A stretch of DNA of 64,000 nt, from NCBI GenBank assembly GCA_028023455.1, contig JAQFVV010012508.1, positions 923,877-987,876 on the forward strand, written 5' to 3'. Source of the stretch: Epiperipatus broadwayi (lineage: Eukaryota; Onychophora; Udeonychophora; Euonychophora; Peripatidae). The notes under the pieces are model-generated. The model worked only from the letters and a program-made list of their open reading frames with translations. It was not told where the DNA came from and ran no database searches. The first letter of the stretch is position 1, and every line of letters starts with the position of its first letter. Both the position numbers and the translations under genes were made by a program. Below, piece after piece: positions 21,547-32,385 of the stretch.

Positions 21547-23477
21547 TGTAACCGCCCTACTCGTCAGCTTCCATCCCGAAAGCACATTAAAGTCACTCCT
21601 ATGAATCTGCTGTGTTCTTGCGTCTGGGGGGTTACATAATGTTCGGTGAAGATAATTTCAAACACATATACACGTACGCTTTTATTTATTTATACGTAAA
21701 TTCAGATCGAATCCAAGTAGTAGGCGCCAGGAGAACTTTACAAGAGTCCGCCACATATGTGCATAAGCTCACTCAACTATATCACAAACATGCCTGTGCA
21801 TCACTCCAGTCAGAAGCAAGAAACGAACACAGCCAATATCACCTTTCAAATTATATCGCATATGTGACCTTTCAATCGTGGTCAATCAGACTTATCGTAT
21901 TAGGGCCCGCCCTATATCCCACAGAACAAATCAATCAAAGCTTAATATTAATCTAAGAAAGGTATGGTAATATAAACATAAGTTTAATCAAATCCCAACA
22001 CCAAAAATATCAGATGCATTCATTCATAACAAAAAACAAATTGGATCACTCCAGCACTCATTCCCTATCATATAAATGTCAATCAATAACAAAATACTAA
22101 TTAAATAAATGGTTTATTTTAATCTATTTAATAACAATTTTATGCCGGTATATGACTGGCAAGCCGAGATAAATTAACTATAGAATTAAATGTGACTTCG
22201 CACATATATTTAAAGGATGTTTATTTGTAGACAAACTTATTCTGGTTAAGTTCTTTAATCATTCATCTATGGTTGCAAGTAATTTTATCATTTAGCTAAA
22301 TGTTTTTCACTAGTTATTGTTTTTAAAGTTTATCTACTCTGGTGCATAAGTGAGTATGATTAATTTAAAGATAGCTACCTGTGGAACATAGTCAGCCTGT
22401 AAGAAGGATCCTGAGCGATGATTTCTTCTTTAACTAAGCATTCTGGCAATTTGCGAGGTCTCAAAAGCGGGTGTGGTCCTTAGGTGAAGTTTCTCCGGTG
22501 TTACGAGCATCCTAGGGGCAATCAGCTGAGCTGAGCGTGGAGGTCCGGCGGTCAAGCCGCGAATTATTGGTTCAGCAACGCATCTCCATTATATTATTAT
22601 ATGAAAGTTAGATTTTATTTCTACTGGTAAAAAGAAAACTTTCTTTACAAAATCAGCAACTTAATTATTCTAAGCACATCGGTGATTCCACTAATTCATT
22701 TTCTCTCGTAATTCCCCTTGTAATTTCTCTCTTCTCCCGCCCTCACACCTTGAATTTTTTTTCATCCAATCACTCTCATGCACCTGTGAGTCCCTTCATC
22801 CAATAGGCCCATCGAGTATTAACTTAATTCAGCGATTTCTGGGATCGTTTGCACCACTTTGGAATTTAACTCAATTTGGCCATTTTTTCAGGCATTGTTT
22901 AGCTGGAGACAGAAGTCTGGGTTGTACAATAGCAGTGTACACTTTTTCTCACTTCTGTTTCTAAATTCGGCTTATTTTATCTAGACCTTACCGACATATA
23001 TCCGGCTTATTGTTTCATTTTTACTAACTTTACATTTACTAATTACCCCCCATTGAAAATAATTTTAGATTGCTTGGAATTTCAGAACATGTTGCAAATT
23101 AATCAATTCATTTTCTCTTTTTGTTCAAACATGATTTAAATGACTTAATAAAATGTCAAACCTGTGTTCAATCATTCATCTTTCTTTTTAAAAAAAAAAC
23201 AAAGAAAACAAACTTTACAACTAATGATTACATATTTATTCTCAAAAACAACAAAATAACAAAAAAAACTCTTTTACTCTTATTTCAATAAATTTGACAG
23301 GTACTCTTATATAGCTGCGATCATGCTTTAGAAACGAGTGTTTCTCGTTCATTATTAAAGCAAGACCTTTTTTTTTTTAAAAGTTTTGTACCTGTCATTC
23401 ATTTCGTCAATTGCATATATATTTAATCTAACATCATATGCCTGGGTTCAAATCCCATGTAACGCCATTCCGTTACA
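21547..23477 (-). repeat. 5' LTR of the Ty3/Gypsy element
   Basis: 1,931 bp, right-hand LTR, thus the 5' LTR and promoter side for the minus-strand genes. Relative to the left LTR it carries about 47 extra bp near 23308-23356 that include a small hairpin (AAACGAG / CTCGTT). The extra block lies between the arms of a 10-bp inverted repeat TGACAGGTAC / GTACCTGTCA common to both LTRs, in what would be U3. About 20 bp from the terminus is TGGGTTCAAATCCCA (23443-23457), a tRNA T-arm-like motif, also at 16799-16813. Confidence 0.95.
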
Positions 23478-23479
23478 AT

Positions 23480-23900
23480 ATATATATATATAAGCAAACA
23501 CAGCTTACTGTATTTGAAATTTGAAAATTATAAAAATAGAATCTGAGTTGAAGATTACCAGTATCACCGTATATATCCCTTATCTAAAACAGATCATCTA
23601 AACAATCTATATGAGAAGCTAGCTAATTTTAAGAGATCCCAATGATATATTATTTATACACACAGAAGTACAAACAAAAGCTGATTATATAATATTTCTT
23701 GTGCTATTGATATATTATACAAGTATGAAGCACAGATGAAAGAAATTTACTAGTGAATAATATATATATATATATATATCAGTACTGATATATTATTTCA
23801 AACAGTAACTCTAATTTTAATAAAGATCTATATCTGTTTATTAATCAAAACAAAAGATATCTAATAATCCTATACTGTAACAATTTATTTTAAAAGTAAA
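23480..23900. other. AT-rich spacer with a short (TA)n
   Basis: A TATATA tract near 23760-23780; no frame or repeat of note. Confidence 0.5.
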
Positions 23901-23904
23901 TAAC

Positions 23905-24007
23905 TTTTTTTTTCATGTGTCATAGCATCGGCCAGGAAGCAAACCCGCTAACCCAGGACAACTGCTTGTAAGGTGGCTGTGCTGACCCCTCGACCATCAA
24001 TGCTTGA
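23905..24007 (-). mobile_element. tRNA-headed short retroposon S, copy 1
   Basis: Minus strand: CAAGCATTGATGGTCGAGG (A-box-like), anticodon-like loop CTTACAA, B-box-like GGGTTTGCTTCC, TGCTATGACACATG, then a run of nine A. There is no body beyond the tRNA-like head. No convincing target duplication was found at this copy. Confidence 0.75.
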
Positions 24008-24638
24008 ATGAATTGAATATATTAGACAGCTAATGAAAAAAAAAGTTTAACAAAATAATAAAAAGCAACTAACTAGTAAAAGTCTTCAACAAATTTAAAA
24101 CCTCCAAAAATAGAAACTCTAGATATATTTTCTTTGAATTTTGTTATATCATTCATAACAAATTAATAATTAAAACATTTATAATATATGCATATAAAAT
24201 TTAAGGTGAAAAATATTTTGTAATAGCAAACTCTCATATATATGACCTTTATATAAATACATATCAATATTTCAGACCATTTATAATTATATACCAGTTA
24301 GGTACATACAATTTAACCAATGTTAAACATTTACTGCTTTACTGTATAATTATTCATTATTGAAATAATATATAACACTTGTAAATAAGTTAAAATTAGG
24401 AGTAATCTGCATTACTTAAACCTTTAATTTCATTTTTATTATTATTTTTAATTAATTAATAAACTTATAATTTTTTTAGTTAGTCCAATAGTTATTTATT
24501 ACTAGCTTAGATTAAGTTTAATGTATGGATTGACTGCTATTCCATACTAACTATGGACATAGTGGTAAATGGAACGTGTGTATGTGGACATCTATATAAT
24601 TCTTTTTAAAACTATTTACACAGAACAAAAGTTAACCT
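24005..24638. other. AT-rich spacer, no gene seen
   Basis: AAAT-rich DNA without a motif-bearing frame. Confidence 0.5.
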
Positions 24639-24653
24639 TTAAAATCCACACTC

Positions 24654-24758
24654 CCCCCTCCCCATGTGTGATAGCATCAGCCGGGAAGTGAACGCGCTAA
24701 CCCGGGACAACTGCTTTTAAAGCAGCTGTCGCTGACCTCTCGATCACCAATGCTTGAC
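24654..24758 (-). mobile_element. tRNA-headed short retroposon S, copy 2, with 15-bp target duplication
   Basis: Flanked by identical TTAAAATCCACACTC at 24639-24653 and 24759-24773. Minus strand: CAAGCATTGGTGATCGAGAG, loop TTTAAAA, GCGCGTTCACTTCCCGGC, TGCTATCACACATG. The tail is G-rich (GGGGAGGGGGG) rather than A-rich, unlike the other copies. Confidence 0.88.
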
Positions 24759-25194
24759 TTAAAATCCACACTCTTTATATATGAATTTATAATCATACCA
24801 AGTAGATTATTTATGGCCAGCATACTCATAATATTGGCTCTAAGTTTTGATGATGATCAACATTGATATAAATGCATAACTTTTTGATATATGATTAATT
24901 TTATCATTATTATAGCATTTAAGTATTATTTAAACATTATTGGAGTATTTAAAGAATGGTGATCATGTGATGTTTGATGATTTAAGTATGTGCATGTATA
25001 ACTTGTTGATATATGATTAATTTTATAATTATTGTAGCAATTGGGTATGTACATGTAGTAGGAATATTGTCTCGTGATTATGTCTCATGACTGGCATTGG
25101 TTTGTTACTGTTTTGCCTAGGATTTTCTAATACACTTCTATTAAATCTAGTCATTATGATTACCTATTGATGACAATTTTAGTAATACTACCTT

Positions 25195-25440
25195 TACCTG
25201 TTGATAAATATCACATGATCACCATTTCTTATGCTTGCTTATAACTGTTATTAAAATAGGCAAAACTCTCCATACAGTATTGCCAATCAGATCCAAGGCT
25301 CCTCACTACCGAAGGTCACAAGCCAAAAACTAGTCTGGGGATATTGGATGAGTGGGCATTTGATGAAGATTTTATGCACAAACCTTCTGGCATCCATTGA
25401 TTACTCTGATTTGCATTGAGTGGCTCTACTGTATGGAAAA
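25195..25440. mobile_element. Foldback family A, deletion derivative
   Basis: Forward end at 25212-25290 (CACATGATCACCATTTCTTA, AAAACTCTCCATACAGT), joined near 25293 to reversed-orientation sequence (AGATCCAAGGCTCCTCACT, AACTAGTCTGGGGATATT, CCATTGATTACTCTG, TACTGTATGGAAA). The reversed end abuts a LINE tail at 25437. Confidence 0.82.
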
Positions 25441-25535
25441 TAAAGTGGCTAACAGGTTTATCTGGGCATAATTGCTGAGATATTCTTGACTTCGTTTAAG
25501 GAGAAGCCACAATACATCACATCACATCCTGTTTT
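25440..25535 (+). pseudogene. LINE 3'-terminal fragment
   Basis: GTGGCTAACAGGTTTATCTG through ATTCTTGACTTCGTTTAAGG and ACATCACATCACATC matches 9515-9600 closely. In the frame used at 9.5 kb it reads as the end of an ORF2 (IFLTSFKEKPQYITSH). Only the last about 95 bp are present. Confidence 0.65.
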
Positions 25536-26940
25536 AATTTATCTGTTGATAATATGCTGATTCATTACTCATCTTCCTCCATTCTTATTCCATTAAAAAT
25601 GCCCCATATAAATTTCAAACATACGAATACATTATATATAAATATAATTTCTCTCTTTTTTTTATAATTTTCATTTAATTGTTTACCACCTATGGTCCCC
25701 ATTATGTAGACCTCTTTTCTATCTTGGATCTTAGTTTCTGCCTTGTTTTCTTGCCTTTAATTACTTCACCTAGTCTGCCCAACTCTGTTAACTTTCCTTA
25801 CATTTATTTTTTTAACCTAATCTTATAATTGCTAATTGTCTACTCCCCATTTCTCTTACCTCATTCCATATGTACATATAGCTATAACTTTATATTTCAT
25901 TTATTAGTTTTATATAAGATTATTTCTTTCAATGCAAAACCCATATTACAATCTGAAGTTGCTTTAATATTTATGTTGTGGTATTGACTTGGGCTAAATC
26001 ATTCTGATTGATTAAGCCCCATATTGGGCACCAAATATAACAGGAGGAGAGTGAATGAAAATATTATAAAGTAACCAATGTATTTTTATATCTGGCCTTA
26101 TGTTGATATATTAAATGTGTGGGAAAGAGTGACCGAAAATAAATATAAGAAATATATGCCTCTAATGTTGATAGAGTAAATGAGATATTTCATCCATATA
26201 TTCCACCATATGTGAGTTAATAAACTTTATGAATAATATTCATTTTTTCATCATTTTCCAATAATTTACAACTATAAATATAATGATGATGATCATCAAC
26301 TCAAATCCCTATTTTATTTTTAAGTGGGTTGTAATTCATTGAGATTATTATATTTCTAGATACACTATCTATCTGAAAACCAACTCTCTACTGGTAAGCT
26401 AAAGAATAATCTTGTGCTTGGGTTTGAGAATGTCTGGTATGCTCACTATAACATTGGTGAGATAGTAACATGAGTAAACAGTGCTTGTCGAAGTCTGATT
26501 ACCTTCTGATTAAGAATCACAAATGAAAACAGCTCTTTTAAATTATGTTGTTATTAACTGATTAAAAATGACTTTGATATATCTGACTTATGGATTACTC
26601 TTATGGTAAGAGTTTATAAATATTAATAGATTCTCTTACCTACTACATATTTAATACCCATTATTTACTTACAGAGTTAGTAGAATTTTTAGTATATATA
26701 TATTAATTATTGAATATTTTACAAACTATCTGCAGTTTTTTCAATCGGGAGTTAAATCAGAAACTTTAAATTAGAAACTCTAGCTGCCAATAAAATAGCT
26801 CCATATATCTTGATAACAATGATTTCTGGAAACAAACTTTTAATTGTAATTATTATTATTATTTTTATATCTCAAAAATAAACAAGACTAATGCATACTA
26901 CAATGTAAAAGAGAGACATTATTTTAATAGCAAAAAATAA
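25536..26940. other. AT-rich spacer, no gene seen
   Basis: Includes a moderately T-rich stretch 25550-26000 and short TAT microsatellites. No conserved frame, no repeat partner within the window. Confidence 0.5.
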
Positions 26941-26959
26941 ATATTTACCACCAATTTTA

Positions 26960-27062
26960 GCTCATTATACTTTTTTTTAACATATCAAAGTGTTGACTGG
27001 GAAGCGAACCCAGACCAGCTGCTTGGAAGGCAGCTAGGCTAATCGCTTTTCCACCAATGAGC
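26960..27062 (-). mobile_element. tRNA-headed short retroposon S, copy 3 (diverged)
   Basis: Minus strand: TCATTGGTGGAAAAGCGATT, GCTGCCTTCCAAGCAGC (stem-loop, loop CTTCCAA), CTGGGTTCGCTTCCCAG (strong T-arm), TTTGATATGTTAAAAAAAA. The body matches the other S copies although it is more diverged. AGCAAAAAATA at 26929-26939 and 27060-27070 could be a target duplication, but about 30 bp lie between the A-run and the first copy. Confidence 0.65.
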
Positions 27063-27079
27063 AAAAAATATTGATGCTT

Positions 27080-28500
27080 TTCTTCTTTTATTTAAAGTTT
27101 TGGATTGATCTTGTCATGCTTTTAAAAACTGCTTCTATCTGCAAATATCTACAGTATATAAAGTAAAACATTTATTTCCTTAGATTATTAAAAATGGTAT
27201 GTTTTTAAACTATTCAAGGAGAAGACAACCATTTTTTTATCAGATCTTAATTCAAAAACAAGATATCCAATTATTCATGGTTAAAGATTAAAACAAGGGC
27301 GAGACCCAGAATTTTGGAAAATGAAATAAGTAATTCCTTCTCTTTCACTGTTCTGCTTTGAAGAGTTGCAGAGAGGGTCCTATGTAAAAGTGTTCTTTTA
27401 CTACTAATTTTGAAAAATGAACTTTTAGTGTAGAACTGTAATTGTTTTGCTTTTGGAATAGTGAATGATATGGATATTACGCTCTTCATTACATCTTTTG
27501 CTCATTCATGATGGCCGCTGTAAGAAAACTCAGATATTAGAAGCTAAAGTGTCACAACATTTTTTTTTGTCATTTATTTTGAGAATGAATTATTAAGAAT
27601 ATAGAATGTTCACATTTTTTTGGATTTTATATGTCATTTAGAGTCAATAATTGGCTCATGCAGATAAAATATTTTTACAAAAATCCAAACTTTATTGATA
27701 TTTTTCCAAATATAATTTCCTTCCCTCTTCAGAGGTTGCTAGCCTGACCAGTAACATGAGAATTGATCCAATGACTTTTAGATTCATGAATACTGGATTT
27801 AAGATGGCGTTCTAATCACCTACGTTATCCTGATTTCTCCACCCCTTCCCTCTTTAAGTGAAAGGTAAATATTATAAATTATCATACTTGAATGGCTTAT
27901 AGATTACATCATTGTCATGGGAGCAGCTCCTTTAAATTTTCTGCTTTTTTGTTCTTTTTTTTTTCATTTATGTAATATCATTGCATTTTCTTAATCAAAT
28001 ATATATTCATTGGTATATGCATGGATTTTTACTTTATATACACCCATCTTTTTCTCCCTAATCCTTGCTTTATTGTCCTTTAATCATTTATTACAATTAA
28101 TTTCATTGATGTATATTCATACATATTGATATGCGATTTCATATTTCATAGATTCCAGAGCTTATTTTTCAGCATTTCAAGTTTAAGTTTTGTAAAAGTT
28201 AGGATTCCTCGCATATGCTATGGCATTTGGAAAGAAGTTTTCATATAAATTTTCTTTAGTGTGTTTGCATACATACCTTTTTTATTTTTTCAATGTTTCT
28301 TTTCGTTATCAATTTAAAATCTTAATAATAATATTTGATGTTATTCTTCATGACAGTATCTATGCTGGACTTTATTTTTTCCCAGTCAACAGCTTCAGAA
28401 TGAACTTTTATTGCTCTGATCATATTTATAGCATAATTTCACATTTTGTATTTCAATTATTATTATATGTATATGATATGTATGATTTTACATACGTGGG
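27080..28500. other. AT-rich spacer with a family G fragment
   Basis: 27731-27830 matches part of a family G arm (GCTAGCCTGACCAGTAACATGAGAATTGAT, here quoted in two parts: GCTAGCCTGACCAG and ATGAGAATTGAT). At 27511 ATGGCCGCT is followed by GTAAGA, a possible start codon plus splice donor, unsupported otherwise. The frames 27271-27489 minus and 28220-28510 plus show no recognisable domain. Confidence 0.4.
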
Positions 28501-28504
28501 TTTT

Positions 28505-28828
28505 AACTGAAACACAGGCTTATTATATACCTGTGTCTATATATGTAATGTATAGAGTATATGAGCACAAACTTTCCCACGACCCACCACTCTTTCTAAT
28601 AACACTGATACACTTAAACACATATATGTTGAAAAAATAAATAATCACCAATATACGTATTTCATGCTAAACCAGCAATCATCAGTTGGTCCAGACTATC
28701 ATCTCTACACATATATACTATAAGTGCTCAGATATCTTTTCAACATATATGTGATTAAGTGTATCAGTGTTATTAGATAGAGTGGAGAGTGGTGGGTCGT
28801 GTGAAAGTCTGCGCTCATATACCCTATA
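28505..28828. mobile_element. Family D palindrome, internally deleted
   Basis: Left part 28510-28735 is a minus-oriented D copy (tail complement first, GAGCACAAACTTTCCCACG, then ACCAGCAATCATCAGTTGG). From about 28737 the sequence turns and repeats the tail-proximal D region in plus orientation (CTTTTCAACATATATGTGAT, GTGGAGAGTGGTGGGTCGTG, GCGCTCATATACCCTATA). The inversion arms span about 90-100 bp. Confidence 0.75.
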
Positions 28829-28859
28829 TGGGTTTTGTAAAGAATAGTTTTGATTTTTT

Positions 28860-29295
28860 TATGAAGTAATCCCATCCCAAGAATATCGAAGTGTGTCAAT
28901 TTTTGTTCTTCTTATAATTCTATTGTGAATTTGTTGTCTATAATATCTGTAATTATGCTTCATGATGTGGCATATAATATATTGATTACTGACACAGTAA
29001 AAGCAGACTTTCAGTGCAGATGAAATATTTATATTTGTAAATTTCAAGCTCTTCCACAAAAATATTGCTAATCATAATATAGGAAAAATAAGTTACATAA
29101 AATGTTCCATTATACTATCAATAGAAAAATTTGTATTGGTTTGTAAGCTACCACTTTCATCTAATTGTTTTCTTATAATGGATAATTCTTCATCACTGGC
29201 TACTTTTATAAATAAACTTTCCAAATCAAAGCTTCCTAAAATGTTAGTACTTTCTAAAGGTATTTTTATACCATAATTGGATAAACATATAATAA
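28860..29295 (-). pseudogene. Penelope-like element reverse transcriptase fragment
   Basis: Minus strand around 29285-29155 reads ILGSFDLESLFIKVASDEEL followed by SIIRKQLDESG. SFDxxSLFTxVPxxEA-type sequence with a following amphipathic IIRxxL helix is the motif-A region of Penelope-like reverse transcriptases. Further downstream, in another frame near 29090, SNIFVEELEI resembles the ANLFMEEFE block, and 28980-29050 (CFYCVSNQYIICHI) may be a decayed RYVDDTF block. Stops and frameshifts are frequent, so this is an old relic. A second related fragment is at 35950-36190. Family assignment rests on motif memory only. Confidence 0.6.
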
Positions 29296-29587
29296 CATAT
29301 TTTAAAACAATTCAACTCTTTTATTGCTGAACGTGCTACAAAAAATGGATTTTCTGCATATTTTATGCCGCCATATTGGATGCTCTAAAAGTCCTCAGAA
29401 ATGATCATTTTTTAACTACACGAGTTTTAGAACAACAGTAGTCACCCTGAATGTATTACATAGTACAAATTACCTGATAATATATACATATTTAAATCTA
29501 AACAAATTATTAAAAGAATTATTTGAAAGCTTTAAATGTAAAATAAAATGAAATAAATACATAAAGCAAACATCGTAAAGATCTAAC

Positions 29588-29811
29588 CTATACTCCATTC
29601 TGATTGGTTTAACTTTTGAGAAACTTGCTGCCAAGTGAGGTTTTTCCAGTGAACCAAATCATCTTGATTGTTACATGGAATTTTACTCAAAGCCTTGCGC
29701 CACTTATGCAAACTTTTGCTAGTACTTGAATCATCTGCTAAAAGATGATGCAGGTCTTCTTCTTTTAGTGAACACAAATGCTCGATACTAAGCCAACCTA
29801 GCTTGATAAGT
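29588..29811 (-). CDS. Isolated exon-like open stretch, unknown protein
   Basis: On the minus strand an open stretch of 224 nt is bordered by TTTTTTAACAG at its start (acceptor-like, after a TA/T-rich tract) and by TATAG followed by GTTAGA at its end (donor-like). It encodes about 74 residues of ordinary protein composition, beginning LIKLGWLSIEHLCSLKEEDL and including SKSLHKWRKALSKIP and WQQVSQKLNQSEWSIG. It contains four tryptophans and several predicted amphipathic helices; SLKEEDLHHLL recalls small helical adaptor domains such as SAM or death folds, but I do not recognise the family. The phase is 1 nt, 74 codons, 1 nt. No adjoining exon was identified within the window. It could instead be a fragment of an unrecognised transposon. 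Confidence 0.45.
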
Positions 29812-29819
29812 CTGTTAAA

Positions 29820-30400
29820 AAATATATATATAATCTCTGATTAATTAAATTTAAAAAATATAATATTACAAAAACAGTATTTTAATAATACACACACATG
29901 CCTATATATATATATTAAATCAAAGATTTTCATGGTCTAGATATAAATGAAATATCCGGATATATATATTTTAATAAATTACATACGGATGTACCTGGAT
30001 AATATTTCATATATATTATAATGGAATATGCCATTAATATTAGTTTTGTTAGTAAAGTAATATATATTTTTAATAATACATTAGTAATAAGATATATATA
30101 TATTTTAATAATGCGTTAAGTATATGAATAGGTATTTGTCTAATTATCGCAACAGGGTTTGATTATACCTGCCCTGTTGCAATATATATATTTTAATATA
30201 ATATTTTTAATGGATGTTTTTGATGGAAATATTTACTGTATGGAGTTATCCATTTATAATTACTTAATTAGAAAGCACTTTACCTAGAGCAGTAACTAAT
30301 GAAAGCCAACTGCCCTAGGTCAAGAGTTAAAAGTAAAACTGTCAGGCTGATATATATGTTATCCATTTTTTAATACCTTATGTTAAAAAAATATATAAAC
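29820..30400. other. TA-rich spacer
   Basis: Dense TATATA motifs. A small perfect hairpin, GCAACAGGG / CCCTGTTGC, at 30149-30180 is the only structure seen. Confidence 0.5.
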
Positions 30401-30404
30401 CAGC

Positions 30405-30934
30405 CCCTACCTAGCATGAGAGTGGTATACTGAAAATTACACTACAAAAAATATTATTCATTATTGGATAAACTCTACTCTAATGAATGACTAATAAAAA
30501 TTATTAATATATATTCAAAGTTGTGAGGGGAGCATTTTTGACACTTATCAATTAAACTGTAGTAATTTGCTATCCATCCATCCAGAAAATACTGAACAAT
30601 TATAAAGATATATGTAAGAGATTGTAGTCTGGGCCAACTGATGAGTGCTGGTTCAGCATGAAATGTGATGTTGGGGATCATAGATCTTTTTCACATATCT
30701 TTGGTCATATGTTTATGATTACATCCCTCCACAAGATATTGAAAGCAGATAGAAAAACCAGTTCCTACCTTGTGTGAGAGTGGTGTAATGAAATTTACAC
30801 TACAGGAATATTATTCATTATTGAATAATCTCTAGTTTAAAGAATAATTAATAAAAATTATTAATATATTTTCATAAAATGATTTGTGTCAATGTTGTGA
30901 GGGGAGCACATTTGATACTTTATAAATTAAACTG

Positions 30935-31012
<78 letters not shown>

Positions 31013-31260
31013 TGAACAATGATAAACATATGTGCAAGAGATTGTGGTCTGGACTAACTGATGAGTGCTGGTTCAGCGTAAAATGTGCACCTTTGGAATC
31101 AGATCTTTTTCATGTCTTTTGTCACATGTTTATGATTACATCCCTCCACAAAATGTTAAAAATGTATAGAAATCAGTGTTTGTCTTGCATGAGAGTGGTG
31201 TAGTGGAAATTATACTACAGAAATATTAATTATTGGATAATCTCTAATCTAATGAATATC
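30405..31260. repeat. Family E tandem array, about 2.3 units
   Basis: The landmark GAGAGTGGTxTAxTG recurs at about 30420, 30778 and 31192 (period about 360-415 bp, the longer one inflated by TA repeats). Each unit carries TATTCATTATTG, GTTGTGAGGGGAGCA, CAACTGATGAGTGCTGGTTC and TACATCCCTCCACAA. The GAGTGCTGGTTCAGC block is shared with family D, so E and D share a module. The frame 30475-30681 is not a gene. Confidence 0.85.
30971..31016. repeat. Perfect 46-bp palindrome around (TA)n
   Basis: TTCAGTGTATAT at the left and ATATACACTGAA at the right are exact inverted copies, with alternating TA between them; the whole is self-complementary. It lies inside the second E unit, next to another TA run (30938-30970). 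Confidence 0.95.
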
Positions 31261-31840
31261 TTTAAGCCTACTCTTTTTTTTTTCATCCTACAGCTGTTAC
31301 AAGGTTTCCTGAAGCTCTGAAGCATCATTTGCAAGAACAAAACAATCCGATTATTTGCATGTTCCAAATAATTTTCATTTATTTTCATCACATAACTTTT
31401 TATCTTAATAACTTCTCATAAGACTAACTTAAAAACTCTTGAAGATATTGAATCTTCTTTCTGTTGTACATTTTTATTGTCTAAATATCACTTTGCAGTC
31501 TAATCACAGTTGTTGTATTCTAATACCTTTTCTTCATATATTAACAACATTCTTAATCTATGACATAATGTTTAAAGCATTTATCAATATAAAAATGTTT
31601 ATAAAGTCAAGTGTTTTTATAATTTACAAATTCAATGTAAATTAGCAACCCTTATTCACTGGTCTTTTATAAATCTTCTCCCTATCATTTAATGTAATTT
31701 TCTGATCTGTAAACAATTTTTAAATTCAGCTTGTTCTTTCAATTGGCTTCTTCAATTTAGCAATCTTTGTAGATGATTTGTAAAGATCTTATAAAGCTCT
31801 GGCATAGAACTGATCAAAGACTGGTCTGAAGTTAATTGTA

Positions 31841-32385
31841 TTTATTGTTTGGATTATTTCCATCATCTAATACGGGTATGGAATGTCTTTAGAAAAATGT
31901 AACTTTTATTTAAATATTTCAAACACATTTAACTGTTAGTAATAGCACATCAACCAGATTAGTATATGCACAATGTTTCAAGAAGTATTATTCTCACATC
32001 TTCTTCATGTGTTGCTGGCCTAACCAGTGACAGTACTAGCATGGGAATCGATCTTGGACCTTTAGATTCTCGAGTATTGGATTTTAAAGTAATGCTATAA
32101 TGAACACAAATTTCAATACTCAAGAAGCTAAGGGTCCAAGTTTGATTCTCATGCTAATACTGTCACTGGTCAGGCCAGCAATACCTGAAGAAGGAAGAAT
32201 AATACCTCTTGAAACATTGTGTATATACTAACTGTTTGATATGCTATTACTAACAGTTGAATGTATTTGAAATATTTAAATAAAGTTAAATTTTTCTAAA
32301 GACATTCAATACTCAGATGATGGAAATAGTCCAAACAATAAGTATGACAAAAACACCATTATTACAAACCTTCAGAAAAACACTA
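31841..32385. mobile_element. Foldback repeat family G, about 500-bp palindrome
   Basis: Left arm 31841-32085 and right arm 32105-32345 are inverted copies over about 240 bp: TATTGTTTGGATTATTTCC pairs with GGAAATAGTCCAAACAATA, and GCTGGCCTAACCAGTGACAG pairs with CTGTCACTGGTCAGGCCAGC. The right side extends about 40 bp further (ACAAACCTTCAGAAAAACAC). Identity is near 85-90% by eye. No transposase. One arm plus the same extension recurs at 38290-38490, and an internal piece at 27731. Confidence 0.85.

Larger units (their letters stand above)
14963..23477 (-). mobile_element. Complete, inactive Ty3/Gypsy LTR retrotransposon (8.5 kb)
   Basis: Two long terminal repeats (14963-16833 and 21547-23477) enclose 4.7 kb with Gag-like, aspartic protease, RT, RNase H and integrase domains in that order on the minus strand. 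Integrase after RNase H, together with the C-terminal GPY/F motif, is the Ty3/Gypsy arrangement. LTRs begin TGTAAC and end GTTACA. Flanks on both sides are ATAT, consistent with a 4-bp or slightly longer target duplication, but the TA-rich site makes this ambiguous. The coding region is visibly richer in G+C than the flanking DNA. Five lesions interrupt the polyprotein: stops at 19427 and 17448, and frameshifts near 18960, 18035 and 17754. No envelope frame was found. Confidence 0.95.

Noticed and set aside
27505-27530. Start codon plus donor (ATGGCCGCT followed by GTAAGA) as a first exon
   Set aside because: Only nine coding bases, no upstream promoter evidence and no downstream exon found; mentioned only as a weak possibility.
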